Notes: generated from the sequence alone by a model not told the origin. Positions 25,701 to 38,414 are shown, counted from the first letter of the stretch. The stretch is 64,000 nt of DNA from Lumnitzera littorea (GCA_024138015.1 JAMXBB010000001.1:127767560-127831559); one strand, 5' to 3'. Numbers and translations: made by a program.

Positions 25701-27519
25701 TCTCATTTGCATGAGTCGCTAAGAGCAACTAAATAACATCAGTGAATCCTAGGCTTATACTGAGACTGATAACAAAATTTTCTGCTGTTTTTCTTTTTGT
25801 ACGTTTGTTCTCTCATGTTGTCTTATGTATGTAAAGACCAGTTACCTATCAGGCTATGGACTTTTCTTAAAGTTTACAAAATCCAATAGAATACATTAAA
25901 TTTGTCATAATTTTCTGCTTGGAGGGAACCTATGGGTCTATGTTGGCTACATGATTGGATGGCTGGCAATACTACAAGAAAGAGTTGAGGTTGTTGGTGG
26001 TGGTGGTGGTCGGTTATGGTGGGAGTAGAGAGAAGTGCATATGGAAAAGGGAAAAGTTTATGAGAGAAGATTCACTTTAATTCTTGTTCTCTTATTTAAA
26101 TGCATGCCTTTAGCAAATACAATATGACTATTTATAATAGTCCCTTATCTCTTATTTTATAACTAATCTAACTAGTTTTAGAATTGTATTAATTTGGTAA
26201 CTAATTCCTACTATTGTAACATTTCTCTTATCCTTGAAATGAACCTTATCCTCAAGATTCAAGAAAAATAAAGTAAAACAAAAATTAACTAATGCGGTTT
26301 AAGAAAAATAACAATTTATAAACTTTTCTAATCTTATAAGAACTAACATGTATCTTCACACCATTTATCAAAAAATAAAGGCTTGTGCTAATGGAATCTT
26401 GATTATGTTAGTTTGTCATCCCTGTAACAAGTTTTTGATTCATTGCCCGATGATATTGCTAGTAGTTGTCTAATCTTGTAAGCACCAGTATATATCTTCA
26501 CCCCATTCATAAAAACAGAAAGGTTCGGGTTAGTGGAATCTTGTTTATGTTTGTCATCTTCGTCGGATCTTTCAGCAGAACTAGTTTTTGACCCATGGCC
26601 TCATGATATTACTGGTAGTTTTCATCCACTTGATTGTTATTAATCTTCAAGTCTTGTTTGTCATTCTTGCTAAGAATGTCGAACGCTGGTGGAATTATTG
26701 AATCGCCTAGGTTGTTATGATTAGTCTCAGCTTCAAAATCCTTTATAGTCAACTTCTTAATAAGAGACACTGCAATTGAATCATCGTCACATTCACCAAC
26801 TGTATCCTGAATAGCATTACCACCACTAACAAAGATATGATTACCATTAGACACAACATTTTTGTCACGACTAACATATCATCTTGATTGCTTGGTGGAA
26901 CTGGTTGTTCTTTCATCTCTTGCAAAAATATCATCAAAAGCTGATGTTAGTTGGACAGGAAATTCATTATCAAAATACGATAGCATATCGGCATGGAATT
27001 TATCGGAAATCAATTTGTCATAAATTCGGTAGGATTGATAGTAAAACTAGCCATGAGTTTGAATTAAGCAATGAGAGCACCAAATATTAGGGGAGTTCCA
27101 CTTGTTTTAGCTGGCAATGCTTTAAGAAAGGATAGAGGTTTGTTTATGAGAGAGGATTCTCTTTAATTCTTGTTCTCTGATTCAAATGCATGCCTTTAAC
27201 TATCTCTTGTTTTTTTAACTAATGTTGCGAACTACTTTATCGCCAACTATTTCTTGCTAGTTAGAGAATCTAACTAATTTGGTAACTAATTCCTACTATT
27301 GTAATGAATATAATGAAGCGGGAGCACATGCATGATGCCTTTCTGCTTTCTTTATAGTTTTAAACCGAGACCTGGCATTTGATCACTGAGCTTTTAGTTT
27401 GTCAGCTTATTTGAGCTTCTGAATTAACCGTTTTCTCTAACAGCATTGGATCAATACTGGGGTGTAGAGCTGAAATTTTGCAGCTTGATGTGACAGATGT
27501 TAAAATGGATGTGTTATGA
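16768..27519 (+). CDS. PUS10: PUS10-type tRNA pseudouridine synthase
   Basis: Converts uridines to pseudouridine in the TPsiC arm of tRNA (positions 54/55) in the archaeal/eukaryotic Pus10 family. Fifteen exons join in frame with GT-AG borders: 16768-16905, 17438-17781, 19947-20067, 20303-20411, 20684-20826, 22623-22694, 23189-23257, 23369-23449, 23546-23665, 23742-23816, 23931-24011, 24696-24769, 24855-24915, 25455-25510, 27444-27519. They encode 539 aa, close to the family's usual size of about 530. The N-terminus has two CxxC pairs (Cys48/51 and Cys98/101), the zinc site of Pus10. The catalytic motif GREDIDVRMLGCGRPF spans exons 8-9 with Asp357 as the expected nucleophile. The C-terminus keeps TPIRVLHRRSPLERE, GTYIKEFVHGDLGRTHPS and ILGCRAEILQLDVTDVKMD. 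The start at 16768 (MANESEVPV) was chosen over an upstream in-frame ATG at 16720 whose extension is unlike the family. No lesion was seen. Confidence 0.93.
17782..19946 (+). other. PUS10 intron 2 (2.2 kb)
   Basis: Intron with donor GT at 17782 and acceptor AG at 19945-19946. Short open frames on both strands are present but I could not match them to a protein family. I record it as unexplained intronic sequence, possibly a very old insertion. Confidence 0.5.
25921..27306 (-). mobile_element. Small non-autonomous LTR retroelement in PUS10 intron 14
   Basis: Two direct repeats flank about 0.9 kb. The left copy (about 25962-26221) and right copy (about 27111-27306) share GCTGGCAAT, TTTAATTCTTGTTCTCT, AAATGCATGCCTTTA and ATTTGGTAACTAATTCCTAC. 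Read on the minus strand the left LTR begins TGTTACAATAGTAGG. It is immediately preceded by the purine tract AAGGATAAGAGAAA, a polypurine primer site. On the other side, TTTGGTGCTCTCATTG near 27075-27092 looks like a tRNA primer-binding site just beyond the 5' LTR. The internal part has only short open frames (minus 26609-26854) and a tandem duplication (about 26335-26460 and 26475-26620). No polymerase is present. LTR outer edges are fuzzy because the copies are diverged. Confidence 0.72.
26335..26620. repeat. Imperfect tandem duplication inside the intron-14 LTR element
   Basis: Two units of roughly 125-145 bp share the order ATCTTCAC, AATCTTG, TTGTCATC, GTTTTTGA and TGATATT, beginning near 26335 and 26475. 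Confidence 0.65.
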
Positions 27520-30500
27520 CTGATAGCTATCAAATATGCTTCTCTCCATTTGTTTTGAGCAGGTATAATGTAAGATTCCTATTGTGGACTCTCTCTTGAA
27601 TGACTAATTCTTTTTCCTTGAAACCGTTAAGTTGTTTGATTCTGTCAGGTAAAGTGGTAAAGCATGCCAAATGATGAAATGGCATATATGCTTATGTAAC
27701 CACAAGGCCATTTAATGATTAACATGTATTATTAACTAAGGCTGCATGTTGACACATCTTGCATGGATATCTTAAATGCACAATCATATGCAAGATATTT
27801 TCCCTTTCTTTGATAAGAGGATTTTGCATGAACATTTCATCCCTATTTTGATACTGAATTCTTGAATTCCATGCAAGTGCATGAGTTGTTCATTGTTATA
27901 CATGTTTTCTGTGTTGTTGTTGTTTTTTTTTTACCCCCTTCTTCTCTCTTTTTGGCTGAAGCATGCTCTCTATGATTGGTTTATAGCACCATTTAGAACA
28001 GTTGATTCTTGATAAGTTGCATATAGATCAACATCTGTAGGTAAAGCAAGAAATAGAACTCACCACAGGAAACATGAAGAAATCATGATTTCGGAGATTC
28101 AGTAATAACTCAAACCAAGAGTTATACTCAGATGTGTAGTTTGCAGAATGAAGTATTTGAAATAAACCTTTATCATTACAGTCGACAAAGTTACCATATT
28201 CAGTGGATGATAAAATTCCTTGTAAATACAATAAAGCATTAACTTTCCCCCACTCTCTCACCCACCCCCTCTTCTATACCTTTTTTTTATGATGCCACAA
28301 ACGATCTTTTTGCAAATATGAAATTTCTATAGGTAGTTGGAGGAGTGATTGTGCTGGGATGCAAAATTGTGACCTTTTGAAAGGATTAGTTGGGACTTGG
28401 GAGCTTTCTGTAAAATTCTGTGCAAAGAGGTGATGCATTTGGAGTTGGAGAAGAAAGTTGGAGTTCACCGAGAAGCTTTTTGGCAGAATTCCTGCACTGC
28501 AGTGAAAAAGTTCCTCCGTCCGCCCTGGCACTTTTAAAAATCAAACAGCAAGGTGCCAGAAGCTGCATTAGAATTGCATCCGTCCAGCAACAGCTTTCTA
28601 TATAGTGCATAGCAATTGTTCTCTTTTATTTGCTGTTGTCAGAATTGTTCATCTTATAAACCGAGCTCGTATCCCTGTGATGAATCTACTGTCTCCTGAG
28701 TCCATAAATTTTGGGCGGAGGGATTTGTGCTGATTGTATTAAATTAATTATCACGGACCAATCAAAACCTTACACGTATGCTTTGACAAGTAGTGACCAG
28801 TGGTGAATTATAAAACTTTGTTATAATAGTGACAATAGTTAAAAACAAAATAAACGTGTGCAAAGTGACAAGGGTTAAAAGTACATGGAGGTAAAGTGAA
28901 ATCCACCATGTTGCAAATAATAGATATACTCTTATTAGTCATTTAGTATCATTATATTCATCTGAGTTCTTTACATACTGTTTGTGTCGTATTACCCCAT
29001 GTATATATATATTTAAAGCAACTATTGTGCTTAGGGTTTCCATATTTCATATAAATACACAGACATAATCTTTTACAGTGTTTGGTAGCATTCTAGGGGA
29101 TTGGAAATTTGGAATATCCTGTTCCTATAGATGCTCATTATAAGTAAGGGGCAAGGACTTTGAATATCGCATGGACTCTTAAGAGTACTCTTCCTATTCA
29201 TTCTTCATCTACAAAAACAAACGCCCCCGGCCAAGACCAATACCCACCGAACCGTTCACTCCATCTCTCTCTCTCTCTCTCTCTGATTCCGACTCTTGCT
29301 TATATCGTGCCACATGCTTTGACAATTCACATCCAGGCCGTGCGCATCAGTCTCAAAATGGGTCACTGTCCAATGATGCACACTTAAATGACCACTATAG
29401 ATCGCAAGCATGTAACTCATAAATAAATGTGGGCAGCCACATACAAGTCGCATGCAAGTGATATTGCACTTAATTTGATTCGAAAGGAAAACTAAGTCGG
29501 GCACAAGTCATTCGTAAATTGACGGATTTTGTGAAAGGAACTGTTCAAGCATGAAATTTTATCCGATTCCCCCTGTCCCTACTCCTAAGGATCAACTTTG
29601 ATAGATAAGGATGTAAAATTAAGTAGAATGCTGGAAAAACCACAGCTCAAAAATATACTGAAACTTATGTAAAGGCCACTTTGATGCATCATATTGTCAA
29701 GTAAATACCGAACACAGGAATATAAAATACTGGCTACAAAACTACGCACTGAATTCATCGCTTCTGTATTTAACTCGCCCCATCCTAATTCGAGGGTTTT
29801 ATTTCTTCATGGAAATCGTACCTTCCTCGAAGGTTGTCATTCGATTGGGCCCCAAACTGTTTGGATGGACAATAAATTCCCAACACGCATGGTTTTCATT
29901 GAATGTCACTTCAATAGTACAGATGGGCTATGAGCTTCGTACATATATCTCCATGGGCCTGTTCTGTTTGAACCCAATGGTTAATTTATACGGATAGGCA
30001 ACCCATTTGCTGATCATTGGCACATGAACTACAAATCTTTTTATTATGTTTTTCCCCCCTCTATTTTATTGGTTCTTTTTTGTGTGCATCTGCAATGGGA
30101 TTTTTATTTCAAGCGCTCCACTGCGACACTTAGACACTCCAAGGCCTGGTAAAAATACTGAGTGAGCCTAAACTCTCTGCACACTATCTTAGATAGAAAA
30201 AGTAGAGAGAAAATTTTGATAAGAATATAAATTCACTAATTGAATGGATGATTACAAATTAGTGAGACCTCCATTATATAAAAAAGACCTTCTCAATTAA
30301 ACAGTTGAAATTAATCCAACTAACAATTAAGATTAATTCCTTCCGGCTATCATAATTAGTATATCTACCTTGCTTTACCTACTACACCTAATATTATGCA
30401 ACGAATATGGACAATCTAATTTGCAAGGCTTTCAAATGGACCCGATCGTGGACCTCAATTTACAAGTCTATTGCCAATGGGCCCATGTTGGGTGGTATTT

Positions 30501-31644
30501 TGAGGCTTTACTTGATTGTTTGTCACATGTGCACTTTTTTTTTTTGCGTTTGATTAGTTTATGTAAAATATAATTATATTCTTGTCTTTATAACTCCTTC
30601 ACACCATATGAAAATGTGATTTTTGTCCAACCAAATATTGCAATTAAGTAACAAATAAGCAAATAAAAAAAAGTTAATAATAGTATTCCATAAAGTAGGG
30701 ATGGACTATGTTGATAGGCCTTTGTAGACCCAATCTCTAAAGGCTTAAGTCTGAATACCTTCACTTGTTTAGGCATGCCCAAGCACTTCTCCAAATTGAT
30801 AGCTCAGCCCCCTTTAGTAGCTTGGTTGGCTTGCCTCCCTTGCAGGCTCACTTTAGCCTAAATCCAACCACTTGCTCGGGTTTCCTCGAGTATACTTCCT
30901 TGGATCATGCTCGATGAAGTACCTTATTCGATCTATCCAACACTAATGCAACCTACTTGGGACCTACCCCAAGTATTTCTCTATCTCACCTCCTTAAGTT
31001 CAGGAAGCTCTTACCAGCATCTTTGGTAGGCTCGATCCTTTAAGCATTGAAGCTCGACCCATTGTCTTTGAGCCATCCAAATCTAAGCTCAATGTGCAGC
31101 GTTGACCATAACCTTTGAGCTCATAACAAGTGCTCGGTGCACGACCTAAGGACATTGACACGTTTGCTACTCTCCCTCTCTCTCTCTCCCCCCTCCTTCT
31201 CTCTCATTAAATATTGCTTGACAGTCTACAGTATGACTTATACACTTAGTTGCCCTGATTATGACGGTTGCCCACACTATCGATGTGACAGACACCTTTT
31301 CAAAGAGTCACCAACCAATAAAAAGGCAATGTCTTCTCGCATATTACGTACGCCTCCATTACACAAATCATGTATGAGTCAATCTTAGCTTACCATGTGT
31401 CTCGAGTAAATAAGCTCCATTCCATATAAATAGGTTATGGAGCCACAGGTGCAAGCATCTGACTCTTAATGCTCTCCTTAAACCTATTTAAATACACAAA
31501 AATTCTCTTTTTTCTTTCCATTTGCTAACTTAAGTATCGGAGGGCACTCATTGGCTTAACCACATGGGTTTTCTTGTAGGTCCATTACCGTATATGACGA
31601 TCAGACCATCGGATAACCACTACTCAATGATTCACGTTATTACC
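27520..31644. other. Intergenic region downstream of PUS10
   Basis: The first part is the presumed PUS10 3' untranslated region. No gene is recognised. There are CT microsatellites near 29264-29285 and 31167-31190. The segment about 30110-30370 reads on the minus strand like a plant LTR fragment (a TTTTCTCTCTAC word and TATATAATGG). From about 30708 to 31645 the sequence is probably the diverged 5' LTR of the gypsy relic that follows. Its suggested edges are TGTTGATAGG at 30708 and TTACCA at 31645. Confidence 0.4.
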
Positions 31645-31645
31645 A

Positions 31646-33640
31646 TTTGGTGCCCACCATTTTTGCTTATTTACCATACATTACAAAGAGCAAATACAAC
31701 AACCTATAGACACCTCATCAAGACGACGATAGTCAATCGGTACCACCATTGGCCGATTTACATTTGGAGTTCAATCAGTTGAGGGAGATGTTCTATCTAA
31801 TGATGGAGGCAAACTATAAGACTTTAGAATAGAACATTGCTTTGCAAAGAGAAGTGGTGACCTTGCAAAAGGCTTAAGGAAAGACTTATAGTGAGGACTC
31901 TTCCATTGGCTCATCTAGTAGGTTGAGTAAGCAAATTAGATGCTTTACATTCAATGATTTACGCCATTGTAAAGAGAAGGTGTTCACATTAGGTGAGCAA
32001 TTTGGCACCGGTAGGGTACAAAAGGAACTTTCCTTGGGTCGACCTCAAAAGCCACTTGAGAAGAAGAATGTCCAAGAGTTAGACAAGTACATTCATCACA
32101 CCTCAAGCATGCGCGAGCAAAAGCGAGTTGGATCTTTATCTCGGTTATCAAGACTAGGCATGACCAGAACCCCTTCCTTGCCCAACCCTAAAGGAAACCT
32201 TCCCATAAGGTATCCGACTCCCACATCTCAACATGTATGATGGTACGAGCAACCTCGATGACCATTTGGTGCACTTTCGTACTATGATGAACTTTTATAA
32301 CTTTTCTGACGCCATCATATGTAAGGCCTTCCTAAGTACATTGATGGAAGCAGTGCTATTGTGGTTTAACACCCTTCAATACAGCTCGATCCACTCTTTC
32401 AATGAGCTTACCATGAGGTTTCAACAGCACTTCCTCAATAGTAAGGTGCCGTGAAAGGACTCTTTTACTCTCTATAACTCAAGCAGAGGCTTAATGAGAT
32501 ACATAGAGCCTACTTGGAGTGCTTTAATTGAGCCAGGCTCTAGGTACTAAAGCTTGACACAGGGGGTACGCTTTAGGCCATTATCAATAGAGTTAACCCC
32601 AAAGGCAAGTTGTTCGAGGCCATTGTCCTTAACCGCCCCAAAACTTTACAGGAGTTCATGAGGATGGCGGAGAAATATGTTACCCAAGAGGATGTTATCT
32701 AGGCCATCCTCGAGACCAACAACTACAATAGAATAAGCTCGATTAAGGACCGCATCGGCTTCTAAGATGATAGACCATCCTCCTTGAGGAGGGATTGCTG
32801 ATAGAGATAGAAGCAAAAGTTTGCTGACTAAACTAGCTATACCCCACTCAACTACCCTCTTAGCGAGGTCCTTTATGAGGTGTGAAGACAGCTCCTAAGG
32901 CCTCCTCAGGTTTGGGAGACCTTAGAAGTTGCAGAATCAAGTAAGTTCTACAATTACCATAATGTGCATGAGTACAACACAAATGAGTGTCGACACTTAA
33001 AGAATGTAGTCAAAGGCTTCATATGCCAATGCTACATCTACCATCTTGTTGTCGACTAGAGGAATCGTGTTCAGTGTTCATTTTATTGTTGCCAAACTGA
33101 CGAGTAACAGCAATAGCGACAACAACATAACCTTAATGACCAATAGCATTGGGGTAGGAGAGGCTAGGTTTAGACAATCACTAGAGGACCAAGGTTAGGG
33201 GATACTGGCTCCTCTTCAAAAGTATAGCATGAAGTCCTCTCCATTCGAGGCAAGAGACTGAAGATCGATACAACTACGTCCTTTTTTGTCGAGGATAAAG
33301 AGGGCATCAAGCAACTACACATTGATCTTTTGGTCATCAATGCGGAGATAAGTTACTTCAATGTCCCCAAGATGTTCATTGATAGCGGTAGCTCGATGAT
33401 CATCCTTTTCTATCATGCTTAAGAACAGATGAAGGATGAGCTTAAGGAGCCCCTACGACCCTACAGATTGAGCTTAGTTGGCTTTAGAGGCAAATTTGTG
33501 CTTGCCAAAGGTCTCATTACTCTCCTCAATTGGCTGGGTGACAATGAGCAGGTTGTGATACGAACCGAGCCAAGGGTTGATAAGGCTAGTCATGAGGGGG
33601 TAGATTTAAGCTTGTCGAAATCTTGAAAAGTTAAGGTAGA
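31646..33640 (+). mobile_element. Ty3/gypsy retrotransposon relic: gag and aspartic protease only
   Basis: TTTGGTGCCCACC at 31646-31658 resembles the primer-binding site of plant Ty3/gypsy elements. Gag follows in several frames: a charged N-terminal part at about 31923-32225, then YDGTSNLDDHLVHFRTMMNF and FNELTMRFQQHFLNSKVP (about 32230-32452), the retrotransposon gag core, and FMRMAEKYVTQED (about 32655-32695). A zinc-knuckle-like stretch near 32950-33010 precedes the protease. The protease lies near 33340-33560 with MFIDSGSSMIILFYHA (DSGS in place of the usual DTGS) and YRLSLVGFRGKF. Frameshifts and stops are frequent and there is no reverse transcriptase, RNase H or integrase, so the copy is truncated and dead. 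It breaks off near 33640 into an LTR-like repeat. Confidence 0.8.
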
Positions 33641-33990
33641 GTTGTATGATAATAGAGAATCAAACAATCAAAACCACTTTCCGCTCTAAGGATATGATGC
33701 ACTTAAGAACTATTAGAGCTTACGGCTCAACTCTATATGATGCATGAGCTAATCTAATGAGGGTACTCGTTACCTAATCTTGCTTAAGGATTATGGTAAG
33801 AGTGAAGTAAGCAAAGAGGAATGCTTACAGAAAGAGACAATGTAGTATATTCAATATCTCATGTGTAAGATGTTGTAGCTACATTTTCAATGGGTATTTA
33901 TACCCGAAATATTAAGGCAACAATTATAAATGGAAATGGCTAAAAAGGGTAAAGTCTTAAATAAGTAATGTATAGCGATGGAAAATGGCA
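33590..33990. repeat. Diverged LTR-like direct repeat, copy A
   Basis: Shares order and words with copy B at 34770-35190: AGCTTGTCGAAA/AGCTTATCGAAA, CTAAGGATATGATGCAC/CTAAAGGATATAACGCAC, TTACTTAAGGATTA-like, GGGTATTTATAC/GGGTATTCATAC, AAGTAATGTATA. It directly follows the gypsy gag-protease relic, so it may be an LTR of that family or of an element inserted into it. Confidence 0.65.
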
Positions 33991-34769
33991 TAAAGAGAAA
34001 ATTAAGAAAAGCCTACTTACATGGCTACTTCTATTCTCAATGCTGGCCATTCTATATTTTTCCTTTCTTGTAGATCTTTAATTGTGAGAGAAATTAAGAC
34101 TAGGGCTTCACCTAGTAAAGAGGAGATACAAGAGGGTATGATGTATCTAATCATTCCTTATTTTTCCCTTTCTGTGTAAATCTTCAATCAAAGAAAAATT
34201 AGGGTTAAAGCTTTAGTCTTTAAAGAGAGACATAAGAGGTATGATGTCATTTGATTATGTTTTTGGTTTTATATTTGTTGCTAAGTACAATCAGCACAAA
34301 GGTATAACTTATTTTCAATAAGGAAACACATTAGCTGTCAACAGGGATAAATTTAATGTCCATTAAATTACATATTAATTAAGACATTGTTTGCACAACT
34401 TTTAAAGTTTTAGACATCGAAATGCAAGTTTTCAAAGTATAGACACTAAATTGTCCAAAATCAAAAGTTCAAGCACTTCCTTATACTTTATCCCATTTAT
34501 ATGGAGTCTTCAAATGTTCATTTTTCTTTGATATGGAAATAGTCGTTGCTTGTTGAATTTCAAAAGGTAATAGTGGTTTATAATCATTGCTCATAAGTAA
34601 TACATCTTCAATTTTATTTCCATAAATATTACCTTAATCATTGATATATATTTTGACTTTCCCTTTGTTTTACTTCTAAATATATTTTTTTTGAATGTGA
34701 TTTTCCCTCTATTTTGCTTCCAAAAATGTCTCATTGATCTTATAATAGCTATTATATGATGCATACCGT
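33991..34769. other. Interval between the two LTR-like repeats
   Basis: No retroelement domain or gene is seen between copies A and B. The sequence is AT-rich with short frames only, so a complete element between two LTRs is not supported. Confidence 0.4.
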
Positions 34770-35190
34770 TATTAAGAACAGACAAGGTCAATCGTAGAGA
34801 TGAGTCCGAGCTTATCGAAAGTTTAAAAAGGGTGATGGGAAAACACATGAGAGAATGGAAATAAATAAAAGTAAGCAAACCCATAAATAGCTCTAAAGGA
34901 TATAACGCACCAGCGGAACTTTTGAAAACTCATGGCATAACTCGATATGACATACGAGTTGGTCTGATAAGGTTACTCATCACCTAGCTTTACTTAAGGA
35001 TTAGGATGAGAATGAAGTGAGAGTAAACAAACAATATTTATGAAGAGAAAATATCTAGTATATTAATGATAATTTGATTATACGGTTACATGTATAAGGG
35101 GTATTCATACTCAAGAATTTAAGGCGACTTATCTAAAAAGGAAAAGACAAAAAGAGTATTGTTCTAAAGAAGTAATGTATAAAGTATACA
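34770..35190. repeat. Diverged LTR-like direct repeat, copy B
   Basis: Second copy of the 33590-33990 repeat in the same orientation. The sequence continuing to about 35640 is GC-richer than its surroundings and probably still belongs to the repeat, but has no partner that I can align in the window. A weaker relative may lie near 45225-45450, with a CTCCGATACTTAAGTGAG word. Confidence 0.6.
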
Positions 35191-36075
35191 AATTGTAAAA
35201 ATGAATATTCACAAAAAAACAATAATTAGAGCAATAGATTCTATAAGTGGTCCTAGATATGTGGCGGAGATGCATTGGTGATGCTGTTGGAGGATGTAGA
35301 CAAAAGAGTACGAGCTGATCGAATGTTTGAGTAAGGGTGGCTGAGGATTAGTTCAAGGTAGATCTCTTGACCTCTCAGCAAAAGTGATGTTAAGCAAGTG
35401 TTCAATTTGGACATGGCTGAGTAAGCACGTGAGGCTTGGTTACTGTCTAGATATCCTTCAGGTCGACACACAACTTCCAAGAGATGGGTAGTCATTCGGC
35501 ACAGTACTGAGAGCCAATCAGCAACAAGGAGTAACTCGGCCGTAGGAGGAGTTGGCTGGAGCAGGAGGATTCGCCTCGTCAGTCCTTTTAATCTTCGGGC
35601 TCAGTTGCAAGTTAAAGACTCAGTAGCCTAATTCTTATCATTATATCTTTCCAAATCATCTCCTTAATAGTGGAAAGCTTACTATCTTTGGCAATTCTGG
35701 AACTTCAATAAAATATTCATAAGAACTTTCTTACGGATGTTTAGTTAAATGGACTAATCAAGTACATTTAACTTGTGGAGTTGGGTTTTAGTTTATTTTT
35801 TGAAATGATTTTTTTTTAAGCTTCCACTTAAGCTTCTATTGTTGAGCTCTTGCTTCTGATAAAGCTTTTATTTTTGCTTCTACTGTCTTCTAGTTGAACT
35901 TTTGGTTGTAATGCTTGTTATAGCTAAAGCTTATACTTCTAACTTTGCTTTAGTAGAGCTTACAACTATGCAAAATTTCTTTCCAAAACTGAAGCCTTTT
36001 TTTTTTAAATATATTTTTAATTGTAAACTAGATAAACTTGTAAATAAACACTTAATATAGTATTTTGTCATCACC

Positions 36076-37487
36076 AAAACATTTTGATTTAATGTTGCAT
36101 CTTATACCTGAACTTTACCAAATTACTTAATTTAATACCTCAACTTTGAAATATTTCAATTTACAACTTAGTTAAACTTTTCTTAATCATTTATATTACT
36201 CAATCTAATTCCATTAGTCTCCTTCTGCTGACATAGATGCAATAGATACGTAGCACCACTATTAATGCATGTGGTACCTTTACACATAGGATTCGCTAAT
36301 GTGGCAAGAAATGTCTTGTGGCATCGCTAAGAATTGATACATATCTTCAAAGATAGCACTCGTTGATGTGGTACGGATACATAATATGGTAGTAGCTTAA
36401 ACTAACACGTGGCACCTTATGTAGAGGAAAACATTATTTTTTGAACCAACAAGTCAAATATCAATGTAACTCTAAGCATCGGCCACTATTTCCTAAACAT
36501 AACACATTTTTTTTTTCACTTAATACATTAAATAACCTATAATATATATAAGCGATCTCGTTTCTAGCATTCCATATGGGATAAGCAATATGAAGAGACG
36601 GGGAATTTAAACTACAAGTTACAGCTTTTGTAAGAGACTCAACTTTGACTTAATTTTTCTCACTAAATTCAACTCCTAATTTAAAAAAAAAAATGCTCAC
36701 TATATAATTTACTCTATGATTACTTTTAAATTAGATAAAAATTTCTACAAAAAAACTACTAAAATATCCTTAAAATTCATGTCAAAGTAGGCACTTTAAT
36801 TATATTTTACAGTTGAAGAGAATACTTTAATATAAATTTCAATGATGTTTTATTTTTGTAAAAATCTTTATATGATTTAAAAATAATCATAGAATAGATT
36901 ATGTATTGAGCATTTTTTTTCTAAATTAGAAGTTGAATTAAGTAAGAAAAATCAAGTTAAAATTGAGCCATTCTTTTGTTAAAGCTATAACTTATAGTTC
37001 AAATCCCTCGTCTCTTCATGTTGCATGTCTTACATAATACTAGAGATGAGAAGACATATATATTATAAGTTATTTAATATGTCAAGTGAAAAAATGTACC
37101 ATATGCATGGAATGGTTTATGTTTAGAGTTATATTGAATTTTCTTTTGTTGGTTCAAAAAATAATATTTCCTTTAAACAAGATACCACGTATCAATTCAA
37201 ATTGGTGTCACATGTCAATTCAAGTCGGTGAGTATCACATTAGTGAGTGCCATACATGAAGACATGTGTCAATTCTTAGTAATGCCACATGACATTTTCG
37301 TACCATGTGTAAAGGTATCGCATATTAATTCATAGTGGTACTACATATTTATTACATCTATGTTATCAAATAAAGATTAATGAATTCGTTCGAGTAGTAT
37401 AAATGATCACGAAATGTTTAATTAGATAGTAAATTGAGCAATTTGGTATAGTTCGATACTAAATGAGACATTAACCCAAATATTTTT
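36076..37487. repeat. 1.4-kb foldback (near-complete palindrome)
   Basis: The left half 36076 to about 36790 is the reverse complement of about 36810-37487, with scattered mismatches and a very short central loop. One exact pairing of 20 bases is ATTATTTTTTGAACCAACAA at 36433-36452 with its complement at 37146-37165. Others are ACCTTTACACAT at 36276-36287 with 37305-37316, and AATGCTCA near 36692 with TGAGCATT near 36914. All of these give the same centre, about 36800. The outer ends pair as AAAACATTTT with AAATATTTTT. No coding capacity is seen. It could be a foldback transposon or a long hairpin MITE. I could not identify a target duplication. Confidence 0.85.
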
Positions 37488-38406
37488 AGGATACTTGGCA
37501 ATAATATGAGAAAATTCAAATGCATAATATATAATCACAAACCTAAAAAAATTGTTTGAATAATAACATATATTTGCATAGTATAAAATGTTGACAAAGT
37601 CAATATTTGAGCAATTAAGTAAAATAATATAAATCTTGAGCATACCTAGATACATCATTTTATAAGTTATGGTCTTATAGATTAAATACATGTATGTTTT
37701 AATAAGTAAAATCTTAAATTTCTTTTAAATACTAAATTATAATAGAAGATTTTCTTTTTAGTTAGAAGTAAAATATTACATTCTTTCTTAATATTTAGTT
37801 TGATTTTTTTTTATTTGATTTAGATATATCTTCTAAACTGCTGACCGCTCATTCTGGACTTAGGTCTCCAAATCCTCAAGATTGGCTAATGAACACACCC
37901 AGCCCTTTTCTAGAAAAGAAGACAAATGGCACATGTAGAACGGAGCCGCTCGATCGATTAACCCTACAAGGTCCTGCTACCGGTAACAACACTAGCGGGG
38001 ATTAGCTAGCAAGAACCTCCAATCGCAACCCTTTTATTCTTCTTACTTAAGCCTTTAGACATCCATAGGGGGTTGGAGGGATTCAAAAGAAACCATAAAA
38101 TTCTCTCTTGTTGGTATGTTGTTTCGGCACCTTTTGAGCTCGCGTGTTACTTGTACAGGCCCAGTCAAACTCTACTGACCAACGAACTCCCTAGAGTCAG
38201 GGCCTAGAAACCTATGGTGAAAACAAATTGCTAACACAAACTAATTGTGAATCTTTATATGGTTCTATTTTAAGAATTTTTTTTTAAAATCCATTTGAAA
38301 ATAAAAAACAACAACATTTTTTTACCTCTCCTGCCATTAAGAACTCAAGGTCCCATGCCGAGAATGGAAATTTCTTATGTAAGCCATGGACTCATAAAAC
38401 AAATGT
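37488..38406. other. Intergenic region upstream of LDL1
   Basis: AT-rich to about 37840, then a GC-richer block to about 38220 without any frame I recognise, then AT-rich promoter-proximal DNA. The GC-richer block could be an old repeat fragment. Confidence 0.4.
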
Positions 38407-38414
38407 TATAAATA
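38407..38414 (+). promoter_or_regulatory. Candidate TATA box of LDL1
   Basis: TATAAATA sits 97 bases before the LDL1 start codon, at a workable distance for a short 5' leader. No transcript data are available to confirm it. Confidence 0.45.

Noticed and set aside
29256..29504. Overlapping frames around a CT microsatellite
   Set aside because: The frames depend on the simple repeat and have no domain.
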